From an uncultured Polaribacter sp. (GTDB lineage: Bacteria; Bacteroidota; Bacteroidia; Flavobacteriales; Flavobacteriaceae): DNA of 27,437 nucleotides. Numbering within the stretch: position 1 is the stretch's first letter; every line of letters starts with the position of its first letter. A program made the position numbers and the translations under genes. The notes under the pieces were generated by a model, which had not been told where the DNA came from, did no database searches, and saw only the letters and a program-made list of their open reading frames with translations. Where the stretch lies: positions 1-27,437 of the forward strand of contig CAJXAS010000004.1 of the NCBI GenBank assembly GCA_913050305.1, read 5' to 3'. Of this stretch, positions 8,486 through 15,148 are shown piece by piece.

Positions 8486-9869
8486 AAAAATAGTATTCTT
8501 TCTTACTTGTATTTCAATTTTCTCTTGTTCACGAGATACAGATATATCTGTAGCTAGAAATTTACAAGAATATATGAATGAAAATTTAAACGTTGAAGAA
8601 AATGCAGTTTTTGCCTGTGCAGCAAATGCAGCGTCCAATACTAGTTTAACATACGTTTTCTATTATCCTGAAGTAGGTGCTTCAGATATAAGATATTATG
8701 AACTTACAGACGCTTCTTTAGATAAAGATAATTTTATAAATTATAGAAGAGAAAGTCTAGAAAGTGAAACAACTTTTGGTAATAAATTAGGTCGTTTCTC
8801 TAGATCTGGGGGCTCAGAGAACTGGTGTTTAGTAACCTATAAGATTAATGGAATATTACGAATTTCTGATCCTATTAAATTAAATAACACTACCAAATCC
8901 ACTGTATACTCTAATGATGTTCTTATAAACTATAAAACAACTCTAGAACCTAATTTTACTTGGGAAGACGCTTTAACAAATGAAAGTGTTAATTATTTTC
9001 AAATACTTACAGACGAAGCAAAAGATTTTATTTCAGGTACATATACAGAGGATACATTCTTTCAATATTATGACGAAACAAACGTTACTTTAAATATAAA
9101 CGATACAACTCCGTCAGAATTGGTAGCAGACGAAATCTATAATTTTACAACTTTCGGTATTGGTGCAGATAATTGGGTAAATATTATAATAGAAGAGCAG
9201 TTTATTCCTTTAAATTTAGAGGAATATATAGCTTTAAATCCTGAAAAGGAAATAGACACTTTATTAGCTTTTGCAGGAAATGCAAATGGTAATAAACAAG
9301 AAACATACATCTACTTTTATCCTATTGAGGGTGCATATGATTACCGATATTATGAAACTGAAAACGCTATGGCAGATCCCACAATATTAGCAAATTACAA
9401 AAGAAGAGATCTTGCGCACATAGCACAGTTTGGGGGTAAATTAAGACGTTTTTCAAATACTTCTTCAGATGAGTTGTGGTGCCTGGTAACCTACCTTGCC
9501 GAGGGTAAATTACATATATCACCGGCAATAAAAACAAAAAATCTAATAAGAACTACAGTTTGGTCGGCGGATATTGATCCTACATATCCAGAAGTTTTAA
9601 AACCAGTTTTTACTTGGTCAGATACTAGTTTTGCTGAAAGTGAACAATATTTTCAAGTTTTTACACAAAATGATGATGTTTTTCTTTCGGGAACTTTTAC
9701 TACTGAAACTACATTTCAATATTATAATGAAACTAATGTAGTTCGGAAAATTCATACAGATACACCACCTAGTTTAGTTATAGATGATACGTATAAATTT
9801 TATTTATACGGTTTAAGTGAAGATAATTGGGTTAATTTAGTAATTCAGAAATCATTTATAGCAGAGTAA
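8475..9869 (+). CDS. Lipoprotein of unknown function made of two gap-free ~217-residue repeats
   Basis: 464 aa; I do not recognise a family. The start codon lies inside the upstream GH113-like gene (11-bp overlap). The signal peptide ends in lipobox SIFSC (Cys18). The mature part is an internal duplication: residues 30-246 and 248-464 align at a constant offset of 218 without gaps. Matching landmarks are LQEYM/LEEYI (30/248), FYYP/YFYP (62/280), the W-C-L-V-T-Y motif (Cys118/Cys336), FTW (161/379), FFQYYDETNV/TFQYYNETNV (195/413) and DNWVN (232/450). The repeats are rich in aromatic and acidic residues and look like beta-rich extracellular domains. Coupling to a glycoside hydrolase suggests a glycan-binding or partner role, which is inference. 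Confidence 0.85.
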   Translation: MDFKKIVFFLTCISIFSCSRDTDISVARNLQEYMNENLNVEENAVFACAANAASNTSLTYVFYYPEVGASDIRYYELTDASLDKDNFINYRRESLESETTFGNKLGRFSRSGGSENWCLVTYKINGILRISDPIKLNNTTKSTVYSNDVLINYKTTLEPNFTWEDALTNESVNYFQILTDEAKDFISGTYTEDTFFQYYDETNVTLNINDTTPSELVADEIYNFTTFGIGADNWVNIIIEEQFIPLNLEEYIALNPEKEIDTLLAFAGNANGNKQETYIYFYPIEGAYDYRYYETENAMADPTILANYKRRDLAHIAQFGGKLRRFSNTSSDELWCLVTYLAEGKLHISPAIKTKNLIRTTVWSADIDPTYPEVLKPVFTWSDTSFAESEQYFQVFTQNDDVFLSGTFTTETTFQYYNETNVVRKIHTDTPPSLVIDDTYKFYLYGLSEDNWVNLVIQKSFIAE

Positions 9870-9919
9870 ATATGAAAGTATTTGTAGCAAAATCAGCTTC
9901 TTAATATTTGAGAAAAATT

Positions 9920-10654
9920 ATGACGAAAAGAACATTTGTAATTGGGGACATTCACGGAGGTTTAAAAGCATTACTTCAAGTTTTAAATAAGTTAGAAGTA
10001 AAAGAAGAAGATACGCTAATTTTTGTGGGAGATTATGTGGACGGTTGGAGTGAAGCTGCACAAGTAATTCAGTTTTTAATTGAGTTGGCAGAGAAAGTAA
10101 ATTGTATTTTTATCAAAGGGAATCATGATGTTTGGTGCGAGAATTGGTTAAAAACAACTATTGTAAAGCCTTTGTGGTATATGCATGGGGGAAAGGAAAC
10201 CATGGATAGTTATGATGCTTTTTCAGAGGAAGATAAAAAGGAGCATTTAAGTTTTTTTGAAAATATGCCATTGTACCATTTAGATGAGGAGAATAGATTG
10301 TTTTTACATGCTGGTTTTACTTCGGTTCATGGAGTGGAAAAAGAAATTTTTACAGAAAACTTTTACCTCGACAGAACTTTGTGGGAATTGGCATTGGCAA
10401 TGAATAAAAATATGGATAAAGATGCTATTCATTTTCCAAAAAGATTACAACATTATAGTGAAATTTATATTGGGCATACACCAACAACTAATTTTGGAGA
10501 AACCAAGCCTATGAATGCATTTAATGTTTGGAATATAGACACAGGTGCCGCATTCAAGGGTAAAGTTACAGGTATTAATATTGATACAAAAAGATATTTT
10601 CAAAGTGATAATTTACCAGATTTATACCCAAATGAGAAGGGTAGAAATAAGTAA
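9920..10654 (+). CDS. Calcineurin-like metallophosphoesterase (serine/threonine phosphatase type)
   Basis: 244 aa from the ATG at 9920. A TTG 12 bp upstream is in frame, but the ATG places the first catalytic motif at the usual distance from the N-terminus. All metal-binding motifs of the bacterial PrpA/ApaH-like phosphoesterases are present: GDIHGG at about residues 9-14, GDYVDGW near 37-43, GNHDVWCENWL near 67-77, LFLHAG near 127-132, and GHTPT near 179-183. It is a cytosolic dinuclear-metal enzyme that could act on phosphoproteins or diadenosine polyphosphates; sequence does not decide. It is convergent with the purine nucleoside phosphorylase, with only 29 bp between stops and no clear terminator. 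Phosphoesterases occur near some arsenosugar clusters, but no link can be shown here. Confidence 0.88.
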   Translation: MTKRTFVIGDIHGGLKALLQVLNKLEVKEEDTLIFVGDYVDGWSEAAQVIQFLIELAEKVNCIFIKGNHDVWCENWLKTTIVKPLWYMHGGKETMDSYDAFSEEDKKEHLSFFENMPLYHLDEENRLFLHAGFTSVHGVEKEIFTENFYLDRTLWELALAMNKNMDKDAIHFPKRLQHYSEIYIGHTPTTNFGETKPMNAFNVWNIDTGAAFKGKVTGINIDTKRYFQSDNLPDLYPNEKGRNK

Positions 10655-10683
10655 TTTGTTTTTCTTGCAGTAGAAATTGGTAT

Positions 10684-11499
10684 TTAAATTACCTTAATAA
10701 CTCCTTTAAACAAGGCAATCATCTTAGGTTCTGCTTTCCCAGCAATGGCAATAATTTCTGATATATTTACAGGTTGCAAGTTTTTAGGGTCGCATTCATC
10801 CGTTAAAACAGAAATAGCGGCACATGGCAGATTAAGTTGTTTTGCAACAATTACTTCTGGCACAGTACTCATGCCAACAGCATCTGTTTCTAAAATTTGT
10901 AACATTCTGTACTCTGCTCTTGTCTCTAATTGTGGACCTAAAACACTTGTATACGTTCCTTGATGCAATAAAATATTCTGAGCTTTCGCAATAGCAATAA
11001 TCTTTGTATTTAATGCTGCTGAATAGGGTGCTAGCATATCTGCAAAAATATTCCCAAAATTATTTGCTCCTTGAAACGCTAAAGGAGAACTTCCTTGTAA
11101 ATTAATATGATCTTCAATTAGCATTAAATCTCCTTTTTTATAATTTAGGTTTATGGCGCCTGCAGCATTCGAAATTAGTAAGTTTTTAATACCTAAACCT
11201 TGCATTGCTCTAATCCCATAGGTAACTTCCCAAGGATTGTAGCCTTCATATAAGTGAAAACGACCTGCCATTACGATTACCTTTTTGCCTGATAAAGAAC
11301 CATAAATTAATTTTCCAGAATGAAACTCTACAGTTGCTAATGGAAAATTTGGAATGTCTGAATATGCAATTTCTTTTTCTATTGAAATTTCAGCAATCAG
11401 TTTTCCCAATCCAGTTCCTAAAACAATACCTATCTCAGGACTTGCAATTCCGTTTAACTTTAAAAAATCAATGGTTTCTTTTAATTGTTGTTTTTTCAT
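10684..11499 (-). CDS. punA: Purine nucleoside phosphorylase (trimeric PNP family)
   Basis: 271 aa. It phosphorolyses purine nucleosides to free base and pentose-1-phosphate in the cytosol. Family motifs are clear: GIVLGTGLGKL (24-34), GRFHLYEGY (79-87, phosphate/ribose site), SNAAGAIN (110-117), LETRAEYRML (191-200, Glu192) and AVGMSTVPEV (207-216, Met210). Glu192 and Met210 keep the spacing of human Glu201 and Met219. By the same spacing, Asp234 in VLTDECDP falls where human PNP has Asn243, the residue that selects 6-oxopurines; an Asp there is known to allow adenosine in engineered human PNP. It is the last gene of the arsenosugar operon, 40 bp after the glycosyltransferase, so it may remove adenine from an arsenic-containing adenosine intermediate. 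A general purine salvage role is the alternative. Confidence 0.92.
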   Translation of the reverse strand: MKKQQLKETIDFLKLNGIASPEIGIVLGTGLGKLIAEISIEKEIAYSDIPNFPLATVEFHSGKLIYGSLSGKKVIVMAGRFHLYEGYNPWEVTYGIRAMQGLGIKNLLISNAAGAINLNYKKGDLMLIEDHINLQGSSPLAFQGANNFGNIFADMLAPYSAALNTKIIAIAKAQNILLHQGTYTSVLGPQLETRAEYRMLQILETDAVGMSTVPEVIVAKQLNLPCAAISVLTDECDPKNLQPVNISEIIAIAGKAEPKMIALFKGVIKVI

Positions 11500-11539
11500 T
11501 ACTACTAAATTTATCTACCTGGATTAAAAGGAATATCCA

Positions 11540-12142
11540 TTATTTTAAAAATGTTTGAAAAGCAGGATGGTGTTCAATATCTTCAAAAACGTCTACGTCA
11601 TTCAATTCCCCCAACAAAAATACCTTTTTATCTTTTAATTCTTCTAAAGTATTCTTTCTAACCGTTTCTGTACCCCAATTTTTATTTTTAAATACCTTTT
11701 CTTCAAGTGAATTCATTCCCAATAAGTAATAGCCACCATCTTCTGCTGGCCCAATTACAACTTCATTATCCTTTAATGCTATAAAAGCATTTTCGATAGT
11801 TTCGGCGGTTAAGTCATAAAGGTCACTTCCTATGATCATTACTTTTTCATAACCCGCTTTAAATCCGTTTTTAAAGGCATGTAACATTCGAATGCCTAAA
11901 TCTTCTCCAACTTGTTGGTGTTTTTGAAAGTTATTTGCATCCCAAATGTCATTTTCTCTAACTTTAACCGAATAGTAAACGGCTTTATCGGCAGATACCT
12001 GAACAGCAATATCTCGCGTTCTTTCTAATAAAAAAGTATAAATTTTCAATGCAATTGCATTGCCAACAGTTTTTGCCAAACGTGTTTTTACTTTTCCTAA
12101 TTCTGGATTTCGAGTAAATACTATTAATAGATTTTTAGACAT
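11540..12142 (-). CDS. TIGR04282-type arsenosugar biosynthesis glycosyltransferase (DUF2064)
   Basis: 200 aa, a small GT-A/nucleotidyltransferase-like fold. It begins MSKNLLIVFTRNPELGKVKT, the characteristic start of this family (FTRNPxxGKxKTRL), and has IIGSDLYDLT near residues 103-112 and GPAEDGGYYLLG near 130-141, both family landmarks. The family is found next to ArsM/ArsS and is annotated as an arsenosugar glycosyltransferase, probably adding an aglycone to the dimethylarsinoyl ribose after base removal; direct biochemistry is limited as far as I know. It lies 18 bp after arsM and 40 bp before the nucleoside phosphorylase, within the same minus-strand operon. Related DUF2064 proteins also occur outside arsenic clusters, so the role rests on context plus family. 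Confidence 0.88.
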   Translation of the reverse strand: MSKNLLIVFTRNPELGKVKTRLAKTVGNAIALKIYTFLLERTRDIAVQVSADKAVYYSVKVRENDIWDANNFQKHQQVGEDLGIRMLHAFKNGFKAGYEKVMIIGSDLYDLTAETIENAFIALKDNEVVIGPAEDGGYYLLGMNSLEEKVFKNKNWGTETVRKNTLEELKDKKVFLLGELNDVDVFEDIEHHPAFQTFLK

Positions 12143-12160
12143 ATACTTTCTCTATTTTTG

Positions 12161-13129
12161 TTAACAGCACCCACCACCATCATAATGAAAAGTAGACTCA
12201 GAAAAGAAGATATCGTCTCTTCCTAAAGCTTGCAAAGCAGCTGTTGTTTTGTCACAAATAGCTAAAGGCTGGTTTTTTAATAAAATATGTCCTAGTCCAT
12301 CATCAAAATAATCTTCCTCTCCGAAATAAATAGCAGCTCTTCCTGTAAAAATGCAAGGGCCATCTGCAGGCATTGGATCTTTAATTGCAGCAACTTCTAT
12401 AGATTCTATATAAATTAGTGTATCTGTTGGGTAATTCTTAGGATCTAAAATTCTGTAGGGTTTTCTCGCTCTTATTTCAATGGTTCCAAAGCCGGCATCA
12501 GTGAGTGCTTTTACATAATCGGCAATAGATAGACTTCCACTTAAACACAAGGCACGCAGACGTTCGTCATTTCTTAACTCATCGTTCATTGGTTGTTCAC
12601 AAGTAGGATCACTCATTACTAATTTGCCATGAGGTTTTAATACTCGGTACATTTCTTCAATAGCCTTTTTTAAATCGTCAGACTTAAAGATATTGAATAA
12701 GCAATTCTGTGCGGCAACATCGATAGAGTTGTCTTCTACAGGTAAATTCATAGCGTCTCCTTTGCGTAAATCAACAAAGTTGCTTTGAAACCAATCGTTC
12801 TGTTCTTCGGCAATTTTAAAGTTTTTACGAGAAGCTTCTAACATTTCGTCTACAACATCTAAACCAATGACACCTCCTTTGCTTCTGTTGAAATAGGCAA
12901 ATTGTAATAATTCCATACCACCTCCAACACCAACATATAGCATTTTAGGATTATTGGTTAAATCTCTTGCATGCACGGTAGAACCACAACCATAATTCAT
13001 TTCTTGCATGATTCTTGGAATTTTTAATCCTGGCAATTCCCAAATAGGATTGGTAGTGCAGCACAAACCAACATCCGGAGTTAAAGCTGCTTCTTTGTAT
13101 ACGTTATGTGTAGTTTCTAAATAACTCAT
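12161..13129 (-). CDS. arsM: Arsenite S-adenosylmethionine methyltransferase, arsenosugar type
   Basis: 322 aa from the ATG at 13127-13129; an in-frame TTG 24 bp upstream adds only a low-complexity Lys/Asn stretch and is rejected. It methylates As(III) with SAM, giving dimethylarsenic for arsenosugar synthesis. The Rossmann methyltransferase core shows VGVGGGME (about 66-73), GLDVVDEML (about 89-97) and RVLKPHGKLVMSDP (about 162-175). Arsenic-binding cysteines fit the ArsM pattern: Cys-Cys at 23-24, Cys48 in YGCGS, Cys143 in QNCLFN (like CmArsM Cys174) and Cys195 in LCLSGSL (like Cys224). An additional Gly-Gly-Gly-Cys-Cys forms the C-terminus. It lies 45 bp downstream of arsS in the same operon. 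The cysteine assignment is by motif resemblance, not alignment. Confidence 0.92.
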   Translation of the reverse strand: MSYLETTHNVYKEAALTPDVGLCCTTNPIWELPGLKIPRIMQEMNYGCGSTVHARDLTNNPKMLYVGVGGGMELLQFAYFNRSKGGVIGLDVVDEMLEASRKNFKIAEEQNDWFQSNFVDLRKGDAMNLPVEDNSIDVAAQNCLFNIFKSDDLKKAIEEMYRVLKPHGKLVMSDPTCEQPMNDELRNDERLRALCLSGSLSIADYVKALTDAGFGTIEIRARKPYRILDPKNYPTDTLIYIESIEVAAIKDPMPADGPCIFTGRAAIYFGEEDYFDDGLGHILLKNQPLAICDKTTAALQALGRDDIFFSESTFHYDGGGCC

Positions 13130-13174
13130 ATTTTTGTTTTTATTTTTTGACAATGGGATTAAAACCCTTGTTTA

Positions 13175-14227
13175 TTAGGCTACAACTCCTTGGCAACTAC
13201 TTCCAGCGCCAGCGGTGCAACCATAACAATGTTGATTGATGATAATATTTCTATCCTGCAATAACGTTTCATTATAGTCAGAGATATGTTTTACTTTACT
13301 AGCTACTTTTAGATTTAACATTTGATTAAAATCACAATCATACAACCAACCTTCCCAACTTATAGAAATGGTATTTGTACACATTACGTTTTCTACAGCA
13401 GCTGGATTGTAGGCGTCTAACAGCGAATGCATGTAGTCTTCATAATTATCTGATGCAATTAAAAAGTCTAAAAAACGACTAATTGGTAAATTTGTAATTG
13501 CAAAAAGACTATGAAAATTAATATCAAAGTCATTTTTTAATGCTTTTTTGAAATCATTTTCTAGAGCTTGCTGATCTCCAGGTAAAAAGGCACCAGAAGG
13601 ATTATAGACTAAATCTAATTTTAAATTTGAGCCTTCTAAACCATAACCAACAGTGTTTAATTCTTGTAAAGCTTTTATGGATTTATCAAAAACACCATCT
13701 CCGCGTTGCTTATCGGTTTTTCCGCGCGTCCAATGGGGCATTGAGGAAACTACGTGAACTCCGTGTTTTTTAAAGAACTCTGGTAAATCGTGGTATTTTT
13801 TATTTGCGCGAATAATTGTGAGATTAGAGCGTACAATAAAATCTCTTATACCTGCTTTTGCAGCTTCTTCTACAAACCATCTAAAATTAGGATTCATTTC
13901 GGGAGCTCCCCCAGTTAAATCTAAGGTATGTGCTTCTGTTTTTTTTATAACTTCCAAACACTGTTCCATAGTTTCCTTAGTCATTATTTCTTTGCGATCA
14001 GGACCTGCATCTACGTGGCAATGCGAACAAACTTGATTACACATATACCCTAAGTTTATTTGTAAAATCTCTAACTTCTTTGGGCGTAAAGGGAACTGGT
14101 TGGTCTCCTTAATTTTTGCAGCAAACGTTGGTAATTCTCCAGTAGCAAAAATGCCACTAGAAAGAATTTCCATTTGACGTGCTGTATTTGCAATGTCGTT
14201 ATTTCTTGCTTTTAATGATTTTTTCAT
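13175..14227 (-). CDS. arsS: Radical SAM arsenosugar biosynthesis enzyme ArsS
   Basis: 350 aa. It has a radical SAM cluster motif CNQVCSHC (Cys63, Cys67, Cys70) in the context INLGYMCNQVCSHCHVDAGP, and a Cys-rich C-terminal DUF3641-type region ending CYGCTAGAGSSCQG (Cys334, Cys337, Cys345). This two-part layout is that of the TIGR04167 family, in which some members carry selenocysteine near the C-terminus; here only Cys codons are present. ArsS is thought to transfer the 5'-deoxyadenosyl group of SAM to dimethylarsenic, making 5'-deoxy-5'-dimethylarsinoyl-adenosine. It is the first gene of the arsS-arsM-glycosyltransferase-PNP operon. Its upstream region holds an array of TTCAGT half-sites and a long hairpin, but no exact -7 box. 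Confidence 0.93.
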   Translation of the reverse strand: MKKSLKARNNDIANTARQMEILSSGIFATGELPTFAAKIKETNQFPLRPKKLEILQINLGYMCNQVCSHCHVDAGPDRKEIMTKETMEQCLEVIKKTEAHTLDLTGGAPEMNPNFRWFVEEAAKAGIRDFIVRSNLTIIRANKKYHDLPEFFKKHGVHVVSSMPHWTRGKTDKQRGDGVFDKSIKALQELNTVGYGLEGSNLKLDLVYNPSGAFLPGDQQALENDFKKALKNDFDINFHSLFAITNLPISRFLDFLIASDNYEDYMHSLLDAYNPAAVENVMCTNTISISWEGWLYDCDFNQMLNLKVASKVKHISDYNETLLQDRNIIINQHCYGCTAGAGSSCQGVVA

Positions 14228-14267
14228 GCTGAATTTGCTGGCACTGAATTTATTTCAGTATTTCAGT
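14228..14267. promoter_or_regulatory. Cluster of four TTCAGT/ACTGAA half-sites just upstream of arsS
   Basis: On the plus strand GCTGAA is at 14228-14233, ACTGAA at 14243-14248, TTCAGT at 14254-14259 and TTCAGT at 14262-14267. The middle two form a 6-bp inverted repeat with a 5-nt spacer, and the outer copies are direct repeats of them. The array abuts the arsS start codon, so it may be an operator or a leader structure. No regulator gene for it is in the window. Confidence 0.4.
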
Positions 14268-14382
14268 ATTTTTTTTAGGGATTTCTAACTTTATTTTAAC
14301 GTTTTGCTTTTTTACCACTTAAAGGAACTCATTTTTTTAAGTTAATTTTTCACTAAGTTCGAAGAAGTACTTCTAAATATGA

Positions 14383-14430
14383 TATTTCTAGTAATTTCAG
14401 ATTTAGTAGTTTCTGAAATTACTAGAAATA
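14383..14430. repeat. 19-bp perfect inverted repeat (hairpin) between the AhpD-like gene and arsS
   Basis: Arms 14383-14401 and 14412-14430 are exactly complementary, with a 10-nt loop. The hairpin lies 67 bp after the AhpD-like stop and about 155 bp before arsS, both on the minus strand. It has no clean T-run after it on the minus strand, so it could be a rho-independent-like terminator, an attenuator or a processing site. A separate 12-bp palindrome, AGAAGTACTTCT, lies beside it at 14363-14374. Confidence 0.6.
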
Positions 14431-14496
14431 GATGCTCGCTTTCGAAAGGATATGTGCTGCATACAAAATTGCTAAAAAGCTATTTTGGTTTTCTGC

Positions 14497-14832
14497 TTAC
14501 ATTTCTAGCTTATCTACTTTATTCATCATTTGAACTCCATGAACCAATGTTGCACCACTTTTAATAGCTGCACCTACATGTATTGCTTCCATCATTTGTT
14601 CTTTGGTAACGCCGCGTTGCAGACTGTCCTTTGTATAGGCATCTATGCAATATGGACATTGTTCTGTATGTGCAACAGCTAAAGCTATTAAAGATTTTTC
14701 ACGAGCAGTTAAAGCTCCTTCTTCAAAAACTTTACCGTAATAATCGAAGAATTTGTTACCTAATTCTTCACTCCACTCTGTTATTTTTCCGAATTTTCTT
14801 AAATCTCCAGAATCGTAATATGGTTTAGACAT
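14497..14832 (-). CDS. Arsenosugar-associated AhpD/carboxymuconolactone decarboxylase-like protein
   Basis: 111 aa, a complete small all-alpha CMD domain. The redox motif is in HTEQCPYCIDAYTKD (Cys59, Cys62, with the family His nearby at 56), as in AhpD-type alkylhydroperoxidases. The second half, about residues 72-100 (GVTKEQMMEAIHVGAAIKSG), is typical of the family. The sequence matches the subgroup that accompanies arsS/arsM (arsenosugar biosynthesis-associated peroxidase-like protein). It may reduce oxidised arsenic or thiols, but this is not established. It is upstream of arsS on the same strand across a 269-bp gap that contains a long hairpin, so it may be separately controlled. A candidate promoter lies 40-60 bp upstream. 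Confidence 0.87.
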   Translation of the reverse strand: MSKPYYDSGDLRKFGKITEWSEELGNKFFDYYGKVFEEGALTAREKSLIALAVAHTEQCPYCIDAYTKDSLQRGVTKEQMMEAIHVGAAIKSGATLVHGVQMMNKVDKLEM

Positions 14833-14864
14833 TTTAAATATTTTAGCTATGATGTAATGAATGT

Positions 14865-14893
14865 GAAAGATAATAATTTATTTTCCGTTCAAA
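14865..14893 (-). promoter_or_regulatory. Candidate promoter of the AhpD-like gene
   Basis: On the minus strand TTTG (14890-14893) is followed after 17 nt by TATCTTTC (14865-14872), one mismatch from TAnnTTTG. This would place the transcript start shortly before the ATG at 14832. Confidence 0.35.
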
Positions 14894-14915
14894 CTCTAAT
14901 CGTATTTCAATTATG

Positions 14916-15003
14916 AAGTTACATCCAAGGAAAAAAATGCTACTTTAATAGATTTCTTAAATAAGTATTCTAAAACTAGAATTTTTTTCCTTGGATGTAA
15001 CTT
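14916..15003. repeat. 23-bp perfect inverted repeat in the divergent fabD/AhpD-like intergenic region
   Basis: Arms 14916-14938 and 14981-15003 are exact reverse complements (outer end AAGTTACATCCAAGG) with a 42-nt AT-rich spacer. Outside the arms a further ATTTCAA is shared if a 7-nt insertion is allowed on the left. The genes on both sides point away, so a terminator is not expected here. No flanking target-site duplication is visible. This 316-bp gene-free stretch (14833-15148) otherwise holds only the candidate AhpD-like promoter, a weak fabD promoter (TATTTTCG at 15092-15099) and a short leader ORF before fabD. Confidence 0.65.
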
Positions 15004-15148
15004 GAAATTTTTAGACGGTTTTTTTACAGTTTGATTACAATAAATAGTTTTAATTTATTTTGAATTTGATATGTACTAATGACTAATTGATTATTTTCGC
15101 AGCTTATAGTAAAATGATTCAACTAAATAACTACCAAATAGAACATAA

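Noticed and set aside
9908..9919. TTG start for the metallophosphoesterase
   Set aside because: The ATG at 9920 is only 12 bp downstream and places GDIHGG at the usual N-terminal position.
13130..13153. TTG start for ArsM
   Set aside because: It adds only an Asn/Lys low-complexity stretch; the ATG at 13127-13129 begins the family-like N-terminus.
13175..13240. Selenocysteine version of ArsS
   Set aside because: Some ArsS proteins carry selenocysteine near the C-terminus, but here the CTAGAGSSC region uses Cys codons and no in-frame TGA precedes the stop.
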